A stretch of 64,000 nt of DNA, taken from positions 1,984,001 through 2,048,000 of the forward strand of contig NZ_CP048810.1 in the NCBI RefSeq assembly GCF_013347965.1, written 5' to 3'. The notes under the pieces were generated by a model, which saw only the letters and a list, made by a program, of their open reading frames with translations, searched no databases and was not told the DNA's origin. Of the stretch, positions 39,696 through 49,469 are shown in pieces; positions within the stretch are counted from its first letter, which is position 1, and each line of letters starts with the position of its first letter. The DNA comes from Pseudomonas bijieensis (GTDB lineage: Bacteria; Pseudomonadota; Gammaproteobacteria; Pseudomonadales; Pseudomonadaceae). The translations under genes were made by a program, and so were the position numbers.

Positions 39696-40385
39696 TCAGA
39701 AATCGTCTTCAACCTGGCCATCCTTGACTTTGAATTCGCGGTTTTGCAGGTAAGCGTTGCGGATGAAGACGTACTTGTCACCGCTCACCATCTTCTCGGC
39801 CGACAACAGGCTGGCACGGGTGTCGACGACGTTCAGGCCTCGAATGGAGTTACGCACCGAGACGTTATCGATATAACGATACGGAGCCGTGTAGTCATCG
39901 ACCAGCTTGGCTGGCGCGTCACGCAGGGTGCTTGGCCCCAACAGCGGCAACATCAAATACGGACCACTGCCCAGGCCCCAGTAGCCCAGGGTCTGGCCGA
40001 AATCTTCATCGCTGCGCTGCAGGCCCATCTGGGTGCCCACGTCGAAGAAGCCCAGCAGGCCGAAGGTGGTGTTGAAGATCAATCGGGCGGTGTCGACACC
40101 GGCAGCGGCCGGCTTGGCTTGCAGCACGTTGTTGGCCAGGTTGCCCACGTCGCCGATGTTGCGGAACATGTTATGGATGCCGTCTTCGAGGAATTGCGGC
40201 GTCACGTATTGATACCCCTGGGCCAGTGGCTTGAGCGCATAGGTATCGAGGGTGTCGTTGAAAGTGAAGATTGGACGGTTGATGCTTTCCCAAGGATCTT
40301 CTTCCGTGGCGGCCTGGGCAGCGAACGGAACCAGCAAGACGCTGGCAGATAAACACAGCAGAGCTAGACGATGGCTCCAGCGCAT
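39696..40385 (-). CDS. mlaA: MlaA/VacJ outer-membrane lipid asymmetry protein
   Basis: 229 residues. It removes phospholipids from the outer leaflet of the outer membrane and hands them to MlaC. A signal peptide ends at about AQA-A (25/26). WESINRPIFTFNDTLD, FLEDGIHNMFRNIGDVGNLA, FGQTLGYWGLGSGPYLMLPL and GPSTLRDAPAKLVDDY are family markers. There is no lipobox cysteine after the signal peptide, unlike the E. coli lipoprotein, so it may be soluble in the periplasm or held by its own helices. Confidence 0.92.
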   Translation of the reverse strand: MRWSHRLALLCLSASVLLVPFAAQAATEEDPWESINRPIFTFNDTLDTYALKPLAQGYQYVTPQFLEDGIHNMFRNIGDVGNLANNVLQAKPAAAGVDTARLIFNTTFGLLGFFDVGTQMGLQRSDEDFGQTLGYWGLGSGPYLMLPLLGPSTLRDAPAKLVDDYTAPYRYIDNVSVRNSIRGLNVVDTRASLLSAEKMVSGDKYVFIRNAYLQNREFKVKDGQVEDDF

Positions 40386-40585
40386 AGGGAAAACTCCTTG
40401 GATTATTCAGGCAAGGGCGCCGAGCCCAGGCGGTAAGCTGGCTAGTATAAGACGGAACGCGTAGATAGGCAGCACCGAAAAGCACGCAGATCGTAGGACT
40501 TTTCCGCGACCGGCACCCTTCATCTCACTGTCACCGGACTGTCATCGAGGCCCATTAGGCTGCTGGTTATTTCAAGGACGTTCCC

Positions 40586-41206
40586 ATGCCCCGCGCCGAA
40601 GCCCTGCCCCTCCCCGCCTCCAGCCTGACCGCCGTACTGTTTGGCCTGAGCGGATGCCTGGTGGATTTCGGCGCACGCATCCGTCAACCAGGGGCTGGGC
40701 CAGTCGAGCATGCGCAGCCCACACCTGGCGCCCTTGAGAGCTTGCAGCAGTTGCAGCGCCAGGAAATCCCCTGCGCCTGGCTCGACGAGTTGCCACCTGC
40801 CATCAGCCACGCCCTGGCGGCTTCATTGCCGACATGGATCAAACCACCGCAACTTCCTGCAACAAATAATCCTTGGCCGGCGCCGCATGCCTGCTGGCAA
40901 GCCTTGATGGCGCTGAACGTCCAGCAACTGGACGGCTGCGTATTGGTCAGTGGCGAACCCAGGCTGTTGCAGTCGGGGCTCAACGCCGGCTTGTGGACCA
41001 TCGGCCTGGCGTCCTGCGGCTCGCTGTGCGGCTTGGCGCCTGACCAATGGCAGGCGCTGAGCCAACAGGAACGGGAAACCAAGCGCGCCAAGGCCACTGT
41101 GCAATTGTTCGGCTTGGGAGTGCACTCGGTGATCGACCACCTGGGTGAACTCGACACTTGCCTGGCGGATATCAGCCTGCGTCGACTCAAAGGCGAGAAG
41201 CCATGA
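40586..41206 (+). CDS. Degenerate HAD-like protein
   Basis: 206 residues of haloacid-dehalogenase fold. The N-terminal motif reads TAVLFGLSGCLVDFG; the canonical motif is FDLDG, so the nucleophile Asp is Gly20 and the general acid/base Asp is Ser22. Motif-II-like LDGCVLVSGEPRLLQSGLNA and a C-terminal helix remain. It is positioned like the phosphonoacetaldehyde-hydrolase-like gene near queF in P. aeruginosa. It is unlikely to be a phosphatase; a structural or regulatory role is possible. Confidence 0.65.
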   Translation: MPRAEALPLPASSLTAVLFGLSGCLVDFGARIRQPGAGPVEHAQPTPGALESLQQLQRQEIPCAWLDELPPAISHALAASLPTWIKPPQLPATNNPWPAPHACWQALMALNVQQLDGCVLVSGEPRLLQSGLNAGLWTIGLASCGSLCGLAPDQWQALSQQERETKRAKATVQLFGLGVHSVIDHLGELDTCLADISLRRLKGEKP

Positions 41207-41315
41207 CCGGGATCATGCAGGGTGCGTGAGGGTGGATTACTCTTAAGGCAAGCCATGGACTTTTGACCAGCCGTCGCGGTCCATGGCTGTGCCTATCAAT
41301 AAAGGGAGTACGCCA

Positions 41316-41579
41316 ATGCCTGCCCGCGAATTGCAAGAACAGCTCAATAACCTGCGCGAGCAATTGGAACAGAATCCACCACTTTCCGAAGCCGAGCGCT
41401 ATGACCTGCAGGCGCTGATGCAACAGATCGAACTTGAACTTGAGCTGGAAAGCAAAACACCGGACAACAACCTCGCCGACAATGTGAACCTGGCTGTCGA
41501 ACGTTTCGAGGTGGAACACCCCACCCTTGCCGGGACCTTGCGCAACATCGTGCTGGCCTTGGGCAACATGGGGATCTGA
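41316..41579 (+). CDS. DUF4404-type small coiled-coil protein
   Basis: 87 residues from the ATG at 41316, with GGGAG upstream. MPARELQEQLNNLREQLEQN, then PPLSEAERYDLQALMQQIEL, form helices; HPTLAGTLRNIVLALGNMGI ends the protein. The family is widespread in Pseudomonas and of unknown function. A terminator follows. Confidence 0.8.
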   Translation: MPARELQEQLNNLREQLEQNPPLSEAERYDLQALMQQIELELELESKTPDNNLADNVNLAVERFEVEHPTLAGTLRNIVLALGNMGI

Positions 41580-41593
41580 CCCCCTTCAAATGC

Positions 41594-41625
41594 AAAAAGC
41601 CCTGCTATCGCTAGCGGGGCTTTTT
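41594..41625 (+). terminator. Terminator of the DUF4404 gene
   Basis: AAAAAGCCC..GCTA / TAGC.GGGGCTTTTT stem with a TCGC loop and terminal T-run, 15 bases after the stop. Confidence 0.85.
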
Positions 41626-41653
41626 GATGTCGGCAATCTGAAATGCAATCCAT

Positions 41654-41742
41654 TGTGGGAGCGGGCTTGCTCCCGAAGGCAGTGTGTCAACCAAATGGAC
41701 GTCGACTGACACACCGCCTTCGCGAGCAAGCCCGCTCCCACA
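41654..41742. repeat. REPIN-like inverted REP pair
   Basis: GTGGGAGCGGGCTTGCTCCC (41655-41674) and its inverted partner (41717-41742), with an inner inverted repeat GTGTGTCA/TGACACAC. Confidence 0.85.
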
Positions 41743-41750
41743 TTAGATAC

Positions 41751-42583
41751 TCATTGGCGGACCAAACGATGGTTCGGCAATTGCACCGCTTCAGTACTGC
41801 GATACGGGTTGATATCCAGCCCACCACGACGCACATACCGCGCGTACACGGTCAACTTCTGCGGCTTGAGCAAGCGCTGCAGGTCGAGAAAAATCCTCTC
41901 TCCACGCATTGCTCATGGAAATCCGAATGCTGGCGGAAGCTGACGATGTAGGCCAGCAGGCTGGCCGGGTCCAGGGCCGGGCCGCGATACTCCACCACCA
42001 CGCTGCCCCAGTCCGGCTGACTGGTCACCGGGCAGTTGGACTTGAGCAGGTGGCTGTGCAGGCTTTGCTCGACGATGCGCGATGCATCGCAACGCAACAG
42101 CTCCGGGCGCGGGTGCGCGTAGGAATCGACGCTGATGTCCAAATCGTCGATGCATGTACCAGGCAACGCCACGATGCCTTCGCTTTCCACATCCTTGAGG
42201 CTGCGGATCCGCACGCCCACCGCTTTGCCGGCGGCTGCCGACAGGTCCTGGCGCAGGGTCGCTTCCAGGCTCGCGGTATCGGCGAACGGCGTCTGGTTCA
42301 GGGAATTGAGGTACAGCTTGAAGGATTTGGACTCGATGATGTTCGGCGAGTCCGCCGGGATCGCGAACTCACCGATGGCCACCACCGGCTTGCCGGACGG
42401 CAACAGCCACGACAGCTCGAAACAGTTCCAGAAATCCACGCCCTTGTACGGCAAGGTCTCGGCCGTCAGGCCCAGTTCCGCCCATTTCGCGGTGCGCGGG
42501 ATCGGAAACAGCAGTGACGGCGTGTACGTGGCGATGTATTCGCTGGACTTGCCCAGCGGCGAGTGTTCGGCTGCGGGATGCAT
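41751..42583 (-). pseudogene. queF: queF, NADPH-dependent 7-cyano-7-deazaguanine reductase, frameshifted
   Basis: QueF converts preQ0 to preQ1 in queuosine synthesis. Residues 1-229 are normal, with Cys184, Asp191, His223 and Glu224 of the active site. Then the frame breaks: GTGGAGAGAGGATTTTTC where GTGGAGAGG-ATT would be expected, i.e. an extra AG in the CTCTCTC run at 41896-41902. The uninterrupted frame ends at 41852 with a foreign tail ([14 protein letters not shown]). Removing two bases restores [20 protein letters not shown] and [14 protein letters not shown] to the stop at 41751, exactly 276 residues. It is either a real mutation or a sequencing error. Confidence 0.88.
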
Positions 42584-42644
42584 GACAGAAACCTGACTGA
42601 AGAATCAGCGGATTCTATCAGCCTTTGCCGTAGCCTTTGAGTGC

Positions 42645-43172
42645 TTACTGACTGACTGTCAGGTCGCCCTTCATCCCGGCCTGGTAATGCCCGGGAATAT
42701 TGCAGGCAAACTCCAGGCGCGTGGCCTTGCTGAAGGTCCAGGTCAGCTCGGCGGTTTTGCCCGGCTCCACCAATACGCTGTTGGGGTCATCGTGGCGCAT
42801 GCTCGCCTGGTCGTGGCCCATGGCGCCATGGTCCATCCCCGGCTTCATCGCGGTCGGCATCAACTGGCCGCTCTGCTGCATCTTGAGCATTTCCTGTTGG
42901 TGGTCGGCGTACATGGCGGCGTCGCCCAGGTTGAATTCGTGGAGCAACTGGCCTTTATTGATCAGCACGAACCGAACCGTCTCGCCGGCCTTGATATCAA
43001 GGGCACCGGGATCGAACGTCATGTCGCCCATCACCACCTCGATGCTGCGACTGGCCTTGGCTGCCGGTGCAGGCTGGCCAAAATCGAAATGGCCCGGCGA
43101 TGCCCACGACGACGCACTGAGGGCCAGTGCGCAAGCGGCCAGGATCAAGCGGTTTCCCATCAACATGTCCAT
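42645..43172 (-). CDS. Periplasmic cupredoxin-like copper protein
   Basis: 175 residues with a signal peptide cleaved near SSWA-S (24/25). The type-1 copper ligands are His78 (LLHEFN), Cys157, His162 and Met167 (FACNIPGHYQAGM). A Met/His-rich insertion at about 87-127 (for example KPGMDHGAMGHDQASMRHDD) can bind further copper. It is divergent from copRS, with a CusR-type operator in between, so it is very likely copper-induced and involved in periplasmic copper handling. Confidence 0.85.
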   Translation of the reverse strand: MDMLMGNRLILAACALALSASSWASPGHFDFGQPAPAAKASRSIEVVMGDMTFDPGALDIKAGETVRFVLINKGQLLHEFNLGDAAMYADHQQEMLKMQQSGQLMPTAMKPGMDHGAMGHDQASMRHDDPNSVLVEPGKTAELTWTFSKATRLEFACNIPGHYQAGMKGDLTVSQ

Positions 43173-43238
43173 ACTCCAATCAGTTTCAGCTTGTGGGAAA
43201 CTCTATCGCTACAGGCCTGCCAGTCGGCTGACAGTTCG

Positions 43239-43253
43239 ATTACAACTTTGTCA
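43239..43253. promoter_or_regulatory. CopR/CusR-type operator
   Basis: On the minus strand TGACAAAGTTGTAAT, 14 of 15 positions compatible with the CusR-family box TGACAANNTTGTCAT. It lies 67 bases upstream of the cupredoxin start and 66 bases before copR, fitting control of both. Confidence 0.75.
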
Positions 43254-43318
43254 GGTTACACCACGAGCCCGCCTGCCACGGTATAACGCCCTCGTTCCAA
43301 CCCTGCATTGAGCCGCCC

Positions 43319-43999
43319 ATGAAACTGCTGATCGTCGAAGACCAAACCAAAACCGGCCAATACCTGCGCCAAGGCCTGGGCGAAGCCGGGTTCAACGCCG
43401 ACCTGGTAGCCGACGGGATCACCGGCCAGCAACTGGCCTTGAGCGGCGAATACGCCTTGCTGATCCTCGACGTGATGTTGCCCGGCCGCGATGGTTGGCA
43501 GATCCTGCAAGCCGTTCGCGGAGCCGGGCTGGATACACCGGTGTTGTTCCTCACTGCGCGGGACGCGGTACAGGATCGGGTCCACGGCCTGGAGCTGGGC
43601 GCTGATGATTACCTGGTCAAGCCCTTTGCTTTTTCCGAGTTGCTGGCACGGGTGCGCAGCCTGCTGCGTCGAGGCAGCTCGACACAACAGGAAACCGCCC
43701 TGCAACTGGCCGACTTGCGCCTGGACCTGATCCGCCGCCGCGTCGAACGCAGCGGTCGACGCATCGATCTCACCGCCAAGGAATTCGCCTTGTTGGAAAT
43801 GCTCCTGCGCCGTCAGGGCGAAGTGCTGCCCAAGTCGCTGATCGCGTCCCAGGTCTGGGACATGAACTTCGACAGCGACACCAACGTCATCGAAGTCGCG
43901 ATACGGCGCCTGCGAATCAAGATTGACGATGAGTTCCCCAGCAAACTCATCCACACCGTGCGGGGCATGGGTTATGTGCTTGAAGAGCGCAGCCTGTGA
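43319..43999 (+). CDS. copR: Copper-response regulator (OmpR family)
   Basis: 226 residues. The receiver domain has Asp51 in [14 protein letters not shown] and Lys in [14 protein letters not shown]. The winged-helix DNA-binding domain includes [20 protein letters not shown] and [17 protein letters not shown]. These are the marks of the CusR/CopR/CzcR group. It is translationally coupled to copS by a 4-base overlap. Confidence 0.9.
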   Translation: MKLLIVEDQTKTGQYLRQGLGEAGFNADLVADGITGQQLALSGEYALLILDVMLPGRDGWQILQAVRGAGLDTPVLFLTARDAVQDRVHGLELGADDYLVKPFAFSELLARVRSLLRRGSSTQQETALQLADLRLDLIRRRVERSGRRIDLTAKEFALLEMLLRRQGEVLPKSLIASQVWDMNFDSDTNVIEVAIRRLRIKIDDEFPSKLIHTVRGMGYVLEERSL

Positions 44000-45348
44000 G
44001 GGGCCGGTGGTCACTGAGTAGCCGCCTGGCGCTGCTGTTCGCTGCCTGCACCGCCGTGGTGTCATTGTTCGCCGGCATCCTGTTCAGCCGTGGCAGCGAG
44101 GCGCACTTCATCGAGCTGGACCAGCAACTGCTCGAAGGCAAGCTGATCGGCCTGCGCCGGACCCTGCAAGATCTCGACGCCGAACAGATCCAGGGCCGCC
44201 TGGAAGATGAACTGAGCCGTCAGGCCGATCTGGCGCTGCGCATCAAGGGCAGTGATGGTGTGCGTTGGTACGACAGCTCGATCCGGATCCCGGCTCAATT
44301 GCCGGAGCGGCCCGGCCTGTCGACCCTCAGCGATGCCGACAACGACTACCGGGTGTTGAACGCGCCGCTGTATCCCGATCGAGCCAATTCACCACAACTG
44401 ACCCTGTTGCTGGACATCACTCATCACCAGCATTTCCTGCAACGCATGCAGCGCCTGATCTGGCTGACTGTCGGCCTCTCAGCCCTGGCCACGGCCCTGC
44501 TCGGTGCCTGGGCCGCCCGGCGGGCCTTGCGGCCATTGCGACGCATGGGCGCCATCGCCCGCAGCGTCTCGGCCCGCTCTCTCAACGCCCGACTGCCCGA
44601 AGAGCAAATGCCTACGGAACTGGCGGAATTGGCCCACAGCATCAATGCCATGCTCGGACGCCTCGACGATGCGTTTCAGCGACTCTCGGCGTTCTCGGCC
44701 GACATCGCCCATGAGTTGCGCACGCCGCTGTCCAATTTGCTGACCCATACCCAGGTCACCCTCACCCGCGAGCGCTCCCTGGAGGATTACCGCGAGGCAT
44801 TGCACAGCAATCTCGAGGAACTGCAATGGATGGCGCAATTGGTCAATGACATGCTGTACCTGGCCAAGGCCGACCACGGCCTGCTGGCGATCAATCGCGA
44901 ACCGCTGCAATTGGCCGAAGAAGTGGACTTGCTGCTGGACTTCTTCTCGCCCCTGGCCGAAGACACCAACGTACGCCTGAGTCGCGAGGGCGAAAGCCAC
45001 ATCGAGGGCGACCGTAATATGTTGCGTCGGGCCCTTTCCAACCTGCTGGACAACGCCCTGCGCTTCACCCCCGTTGACGGCGAAGTGCGGGTACGAATTG
45101 TCGATGAGGTTCAAGGGGTGAGCGTAAGCGTGGAAAACAGTGGCGAGGGGATTCCAGCGGACCTGCTGCCGCGCCTGTTCGACCGTTTCTACCGCGCCGA
45201 CCCGGCTCGCCAGGAAGGCAGCAGCGAACACGCGGGGCTCGGGCTGGCGATTACCCGCTCGATCATCCGCGCCCATGGCGGGCAGATCCACTGTGAGTCA
45301 GCCGATGGCTGGACGCGGTTTGTGATCGAGTTGCCGAAAGAGAATTGA
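43996..45348 (+). CDS. copS: Copper-sensing histidine kinase
   Basis: 450 residues with a GTG start in the copR stop. TM helices lie at about 10-30 and 154-174, with a periplasmic sensor domain between. A HAMP domain (about 175-228) is followed by the phosphoacceptor His239 in [14 protein letters not shown] and ATP-binding motifs N ([12 protein letters not shown]), G1 and G2 (EHAGLGLAI). It is a heavy-metal sensor kinase of the CusS/CopS type. The copper specificity is inferred from the linked cupredoxin and operator. Confidence 0.9.
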   Translation: MRGRWSLSSRLALLFAACTAVVSLFAGILFSRGSEAHFIELDQQLLEGKLIGLRRTLQDLDAEQIQGRLEDELSRQADLALRIKGSDGVRWYDSSIRIPAQLPERPGLSTLSDADNDYRVLNAPLYPDRANSPQLTLLLDITHHQHFLQRMQRLIWLTVGLSALATALLGAWAARRALRPLRRMGAIARSVSARSLNARLPEEQMPTELAELAHSINAMLGRLDDAFQRLSAFSADIAHELRTPLSNLLTHTQVTLTRERSLEDYREALHSNLEELQWMAQLVNDMLYLAKADHGLLAINREPLQLAEEVDLLLDFFSPLAEDTNVRLSREGESHIEGDRNMLRRALSNLLDNALRFTPVDGEVRVRIVDEVQGVSVSVENSGEGIPADLLPRLFDRFYRADPARQEGSSEHAGLGLAITRSIIRAHGGQIHCESADGWTRFVIELPKEN

Positions 45349-45362
45349 AGGCAGCACACAAC

Positions 45363-45496
45363 CTGTGGCGAGGGGATTTATCCCCGCTGGGCTGCGAAGC
45401 AGCCCCAATACAGTCAACTCAACCTGCCTACTACCCCCAGGTGCCAGGGTTTAGGGTCGCTTCGCGACCCAGCGGGGATAAATCCCCTCGCCACAG
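45363..45496. repeat. Long REPIN-like inverted repeat
   Basis: CTGTGGCGAGGGGATTTATC at 45363 is repeated inverted, ending at 45496. The inner arms contain GGGCTGCGAAGCAGCCC and GGGTCGCTTCGCGACCC hairpins. It is a second REP family, distinct from the GCGAGCAGGCTCGC type. Confidence 0.85.
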
Positions 45497-45528
45497 AGAG
45501 CATCCATTTGACACGAGGTTGTGCGACC

Positions 45529-46773
45529 TCAAGAGTAGCGCAACGCCTGCGCCGGCTCGATCTTCGCCGCACGCCACGCCGGGTACACGGTAGCGAGGAA
45601 GCTCAGGATGAACCCGGCCGAGCAGATCAGCAGAACATCGGCGCGCTGAAGCTCCGACGGCAGGTTGCTGACAAAGTACACATCAGAACTGAAGATGTGC
45701 TGGCCACTGACCCGCTCCAGCCAGCCCACCAGCTCACTGACGTTCAACGCCGCGATCACCCCCAACACGCCGCCGATCAGCGTGCCGACGACGCCAATCA
45801 CCGTGCCCTGGACCATGAAAATCGCCATGATCTGCCGCGGTGTGGCACCGATGGTGCGCAGGATCGCGATGTCCGCGCCTTTGTCGTTCACCACCATGAT
45901 CAGCGTGGCGATGATGTTGAACGCCGCCACGGCGACGATCATCAGCAACAGCAAGCCGATCATGGTCTTTTCCATCTTCATGGCACTGAACAGGCTGCCC
46001 TGGGTGTGGGTCCAGTCGTCGGCCTTGTAGTTCGCGCCCAGGCCGGTGGCGATGTCCCCGGAGACCTTCGGCGCCGCGTACAAATCTTTCACCGCCAGGC
46101 GCACGCTTTGCACCTGGTTCGGCTGCCAATGCTGCATCTGCGCGGCGTCGGCCACGTGGATCAGGGCCATGGAGCCATCCAGTTCGGCACCGACCTTGAA
46201 TACACCCACCACGTTCAGCCGCTGCATGCGCGGAGTGATACCACCCGGCGCGGTGCTGACTTCCGGCACGATCAGGGTGATTTTATCGCCGACGTTCAGG
46301 CGAAAACGCCGCGCGGTGATTTCACCGATCACCACGCCAAACTCGCCCGGCTTCAAGGCATCGAGACGGCCCTGAACGATGTGCTGGGCGACGATGGACA
46401 CCTTGCCTTCCTGGGCCGGATCGATGCCGCTGATCTGGATCGGCTGCATCGAACCCTTATGGCTCAACATCCCTTCCATCTCGGTGAACGGCACGGCGGC
46501 GGTCACCTCGGGATTTTTCAGCGCCGCGGCGGCCACTGGCTGCCAGTCGTCGATCGGATTGACGCCGACGATGGTGGCGTGGGGCACCATGCCGAGGATG
46601 CGCGAGCTCATTTCGCGCTGGAAGCCGTTCATCACCGACAACACCACGATCATCGCCAGCACACCCAGGGCGAGGCCGATCATCGAGGTCATGGAGATGA
46701 ACGAAACAAAGCGATTGCGGCGCTTGGCGCGGGTATAGCGCGTGCCGATAAAGATCGATAACGGTCTGAACAT
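45529..46773 (-). CDS. lolE: Lipoprotein-releasing ABC transporter permease, LolC/E family
   Basis: 414 residues from the ATG at 46773. Four TM helices: one near 25-48 ([20 protein letters not shown]) and three in the C-terminal third, with a large periplasmic domain between. [20 protein letters not shown] and NDKGADIAILRTIGATPRQI are conserved. It works with LolD and the other permease to release lipoproteins to LolA. It is strikingly similar to the partner permease: 55 of the first 70 residues are identical. The C/E naming follows gene order. Confidence 0.9.
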   Translation of the reverse strand: MFRPLSIFIGTRYTRAKRRNRFVSFISMTSMIGLALGVLAMIVVLSVMNGFQREMSSRILGMVPHATIVGVNPIDDWQPVAAAALKNPEVTAAVPFTEMEGMLSHKGSMQPIQISGIDPAQEGKVSIVAQHIVQGRLDALKPGEFGVVIGEITARRFRLNVGDKITLIVPEVSTAPGGITPRMQRLNVVGVFKVGAELDGSMALIHVADAAQMQHWQPNQVQSVRLAVKDLYAAPKVSGDIATGLGANYKADDWTHTQGSLFSAMKMEKTMIGLLLLMIVAVAAFNIIATLIMVVNDKGADIAILRTIGATPRQIMAIFMVQGTVIGVVGTLIGGVLGVIAALNVSELVGWLERVSGQHIFSSDVYFVSNLPSELQRADVLLICSAGFILSFLATVYPAWRAAKIEPAQALRYS

Positions 46774-46792
46774 TCGCGGGGCACCGTATGAA

Positions 46793-46828
46793 AATAAAAG
46801 ACCCGGCACGGGTTTCAAGTGCCGGGTT
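46793..46828 (-). terminator. Hairpin between lolD and lolE
   Basis: On the minus strand a 9-bp ACCCGGCAC/GTGCCGGGT stem (46802-46828) is followed by CTTTTATTTTC. It has terminator form inside the lol operon and could lower lolE expression. Confidence 0.65.
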
Positions 46829-46836
46829 TCGGTCGG

Positions 46837-47520
46837 TCAGATGGGCGTCAGGCAACCTTCCTGCAAGTGCAGGACGCGGTCCATCTGCCGGGCCAGGTTC
46901 ATGTCGTGGGTCACCACCAGGAACGCCGTGCGCATCGAGGTGCTGAGTTCCAGCATCAGGTCCTGAATGCCTTGGGCGGTGTGGGAGTCGAGGTTACCGG
47001 TCGGCTCGTCGAGCATCACCAGGCCAGGCTTGTTGACCAGGGCGCGGGCAATCGCCACACGTTGGCGCTCGCCACCGGACAGTTCTGCCGGCTTGTGCTC
47101 CAGGCGATGGCCCAGCCCTACCCGTTCCAGCAACGCCGTGGCGCGCTGACGGGCTTCAGGAATCGCTGTGCGACCGATCAACAGCGGCATGCAGACGTTT
47201 TCCAGCGCGGTGAACTCAGGCAGCAAGTGGTGGAACTGGTAGACGAAACCGAGGGAACGGTTGCGCAGCAGGCCACGAGCCTTCTCGTTCAGCGCCGAAA
47301 GCTCTTCGCCGGCCAGCCAGACACTGCCAGCGGTCGGCGTGTCGAGGCCGCCCAGCAGGTTGAGCAAGGTACTCTTGCCCGACCCGGAGGTGCCGACAAT
47401 CGCCACGCGCTCGCCAGGGTGCAACTCCAGTTGCAGGCCCGACAGCACCACCACCGACTCAGGACCTTCCTCGTAGGATTTGCCCAGGTTGCGGCAACTC
47501 AAGATAGCTTTTTCACTCAT
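46837..47520 (-). CDS. lolD: Lipoprotein-releasing ATPase LolD
   Basis: 227 residues from the ATG at 47520 ([20 protein letters not shown]), the usual family length; an ATG at 47535 overlaps the lolC stop and is the alternative. Walker [10 protein letters not shown] is at 43-51, the signature is [15 protein letters not shown], and Walker B is [13 protein letters not shown]. It powers lipoprotein extraction from the inner membrane. Confidence 0.95.
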   Translation of the reverse strand: MSEKAILSCRNLGKSYEEGPESVVVLSGLQLELHPGERVAIVGTSGSGKSTLLNLLGGLDTPTAGSVWLAGEELSALNEKARGLLRNRSLGFVYQFHHLLPEFTALENVCMPLLIGRTAIPEARQRATALLERVGLGHRLEHKPAELSGGERQRVAIARALVNKPGLVMLDEPTGNLDSHTAQGIQDLMLELSTSMRTAFLVVTHDMNLARQMDRVLHLQEGCLTPI

Positions 47521-47527
47521 GCCCGAC

Positions 47528-48778
47528 TCACTCATAACGTAACGCCTCCGCAGGCTGGGTGCGCGCGGCACGCCAGGCTGGATACAGGGTGGCGAGGAAA
47601 CTCAGGACCAACGCAGCGCCGCAGACCATCAACACGTCATCGGCCTGCAATTGCGACGGCAGGTAGTCGATGAAGTACACGTCGGCGTTGAGAAACTTGT
47701 GCCCGATCAGGCCTTCGAGGGCAGCAATCGCGGCGCTGACATTCAGCGCGGCGAACATCCCGACCAGGGCGCCGACGAACGTGCCGATCACGCCGATGAC
47801 CGTGCCCTGGACCATGAAGATCCGCATGATCTGCCCCGGCGTGGCGCCGAGGGTGCGCAGGATGGCGATGTCGCCCTTCTTGTCGTTCACCACCATCACC
47901 AACGTGGAGATGATGTTGAACGCCGCCACGGCGACGATCAGCAACAGCAGCAGGCCGATCATGGCCTTTTCCATGCGGATCGCCTGGTACAGGTTGCCGT
48001 GGGTGCGGGTCCAGTCCCGGGCGTAGTAACGGTCTTCGCCGAGCTGCTGGGCGATGGTCCAGGCCACACGCGGGGCCTGGAACAGGTCGTCGAACTTCAA
48101 CCGCAGGCCCTGGACCTGATCCGGTTTCCAGCGATGCAGGCGCGCCAGGTCCTGGAGATTGGTGACGCCCAGGTAACCGTCCAGCTCGCCGGCGCCGACA
48201 TGGAAAATACCAACCACGGTAAAGCGTTTCATGCGCGGGAACATGCCGCCCGGGGTCACGGTGACCTCCGGGGCGACGAAGGTCAGCTTGTCGCCAATGG
48301 TAACGCCGAGCTTCGCCGCGGCCTTGTCGCCAATGACGATGCCGAAACTGCCTGGCGCCAGGTCGTCGAGTTTGCCCTGCTGCATGAAGTTATCGATGAT
48401 CGATACCTGCCGCTCGAGCCCTGGGTCGATGCCGTTGAGCAACACCTTGGACACCTTGCCGTCGTTGGTCAGCAGCCCCTGCATCTGGGTGAACGGCGCC
48501 ACGGCCAGCACCTGCGGGTTCTGCTTGACCTTGGCGGCCAGGCTCGGCCAATCACTGATGGCTTCGCCGGTTTCGAGGGTCGCGTGGGGCACCATGCCCA
48601 GCACGCGGGTGCGCATCTCATGGTCGAAGCCGTTCATCACCGACAGTACGACGATCATCACGACCACGCCAAGGGCCAGCCCGATGATGGACGTCAGGGA
48701 AATGAACGATACGAAATGATTGCGACGCTTTGCACGGGTATAACGCGTGCCGATAAATACGAAGAGAGGTCTGAACAT
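47528..48778 (-). CDS. lolC: Lipoprotein-releasing ABC transporter permease, LolC/E family
   Basis: 416 residues from the ATG at 48778, first gene of the lolCDE operon. It has the same architecture as its partner: TM helix near 25-50, a periplasmic domain (about 55-265), and three C-terminal TM helices (for example [20 protein letters not shown]). [20 protein letters not shown] is conserved. The stop overlaps a possible upstream lolD start, showing coupling. Confidence 0.92.
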   Translation of the reverse strand: MFRPLFVFIGTRYTRAKRRNHFVSFISLTSIIGLALGVVVMIVVLSVMNGFDHEMRTRVLGMVPHATLETGEAISDWPSLAAKVKQNPQVLAVAPFTQMQGLLTNDGKVSKVLLNGIDPGLERQVSIIDNFMQQGKLDDLAPGSFGIVIGDKAAAKLGVTIGDKLTFVAPEVTVTPGGMFPRMKRFTVVGIFHVGAGELDGYLGVTNLQDLARLHRWKPDQVQGLRLKFDDLFQAPRVAWTIAQQLGEDRYYARDWTRTHGNLYQAIRMEKAMIGLLLLLIVAVAAFNIISTLVMVVNDKKGDIAILRTLGATPGQIMRIFMVQGTVIGVIGTFVGALVGMFAALNVSAAIAALEGLIGHKFLNADVYFIDYLPSQLQADDVLMVCGAALVLSFLATLYPAWRAARTQPAEALRYE

Positions 48779-48872
48779 GTCGGGGCTTGTTCGGAGGGAA
48801 AAGGAACGTCCTTGTGGCGGGGGTCTCAAACCAGCTTTACACTCAGACCACCGCCGCTACCATGGGTTCGCC

Positions 48873-49469
48873 ATGTCGACATTAGATGAAGAAGATCGCC
48901 GCGAATACTACCGTATCGAGGACACGATCGCACTGGAAATTCGGCCCCTGTCCATTCCTGAAGCTGCTGGCCAGGAAGTGTTGCAGGATGCTTCTCCATT
49001 GTTCAATCTGCTCAGCGAACTGCACCTGAGCGAATTCGAGTCACAGCACCTGCTGCGCCAGATCAGCGAGCGCGAACGCAGCATCGCGGCGTACCTCAAG
49101 GCAATGAACAAACGCATCGACCTGCTCAGCCAGGTCATTGCCCTGACGGTGCTCGGCGAAATCGGTGAACCGCAGCCGGTGATCATTTCCGAAGGCGGCG
49201 TCGACTTCCAGTACCCCACACCGATCGCGGTTGGCGCCCATCTGTCGATCAAACTGGTGCTGATGCCGCAAGCTCTCGGCTTACTGCTCCGGGCACGGGT
49301 CACCCACTGCGACCCCAAGGGCGGCGGCTACGACGTGGGCACCGAGTTCGAACGCCCGACCGACGCCCAGCGCCAGTTGCTGGCCCGCTACATCCTGCAG
49401 AAACAGGCGCAAGAACGACGCCTGGCCCGGGAACTGAACGAATCAGGTATCAATAAGGAAGAACCGTGA
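48873..49469 (+). CDS. PilZ-domain protein
   Basis: 198 residues from the ATG at 48873. The N-terminal RREYYRIED contains the RxxxR c-di-GMP switch (Arg10/Arg14). A helical spacer (about 45-95) precedes the C-terminal beta-barrel part with IISEGGVDFQYPTPIAVGA (an SxxG motif). It corresponds by position to a PilZ protein next to lolCDE in P. aeruginosa. The stop overlaps the start of the phosphodiesterase gene. Confidence 0.85.
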   Translation: MSTLDEEDRREYYRIEDTIALEIRPLSIPEAAGQEVLQDASPLFNLLSELHLSEFESQHLLRQISERERSIAAYLKAMNKRIDLLSQVIALTVLGEIGEPQPVIISEGGVDFQYPTPIAVGAHLSIKLVLMPQALGLLLRARVTHCDPKGGGYDVGTEFERPTDAQRQLLARYILQKQAQERRLARELNESGINKEEP

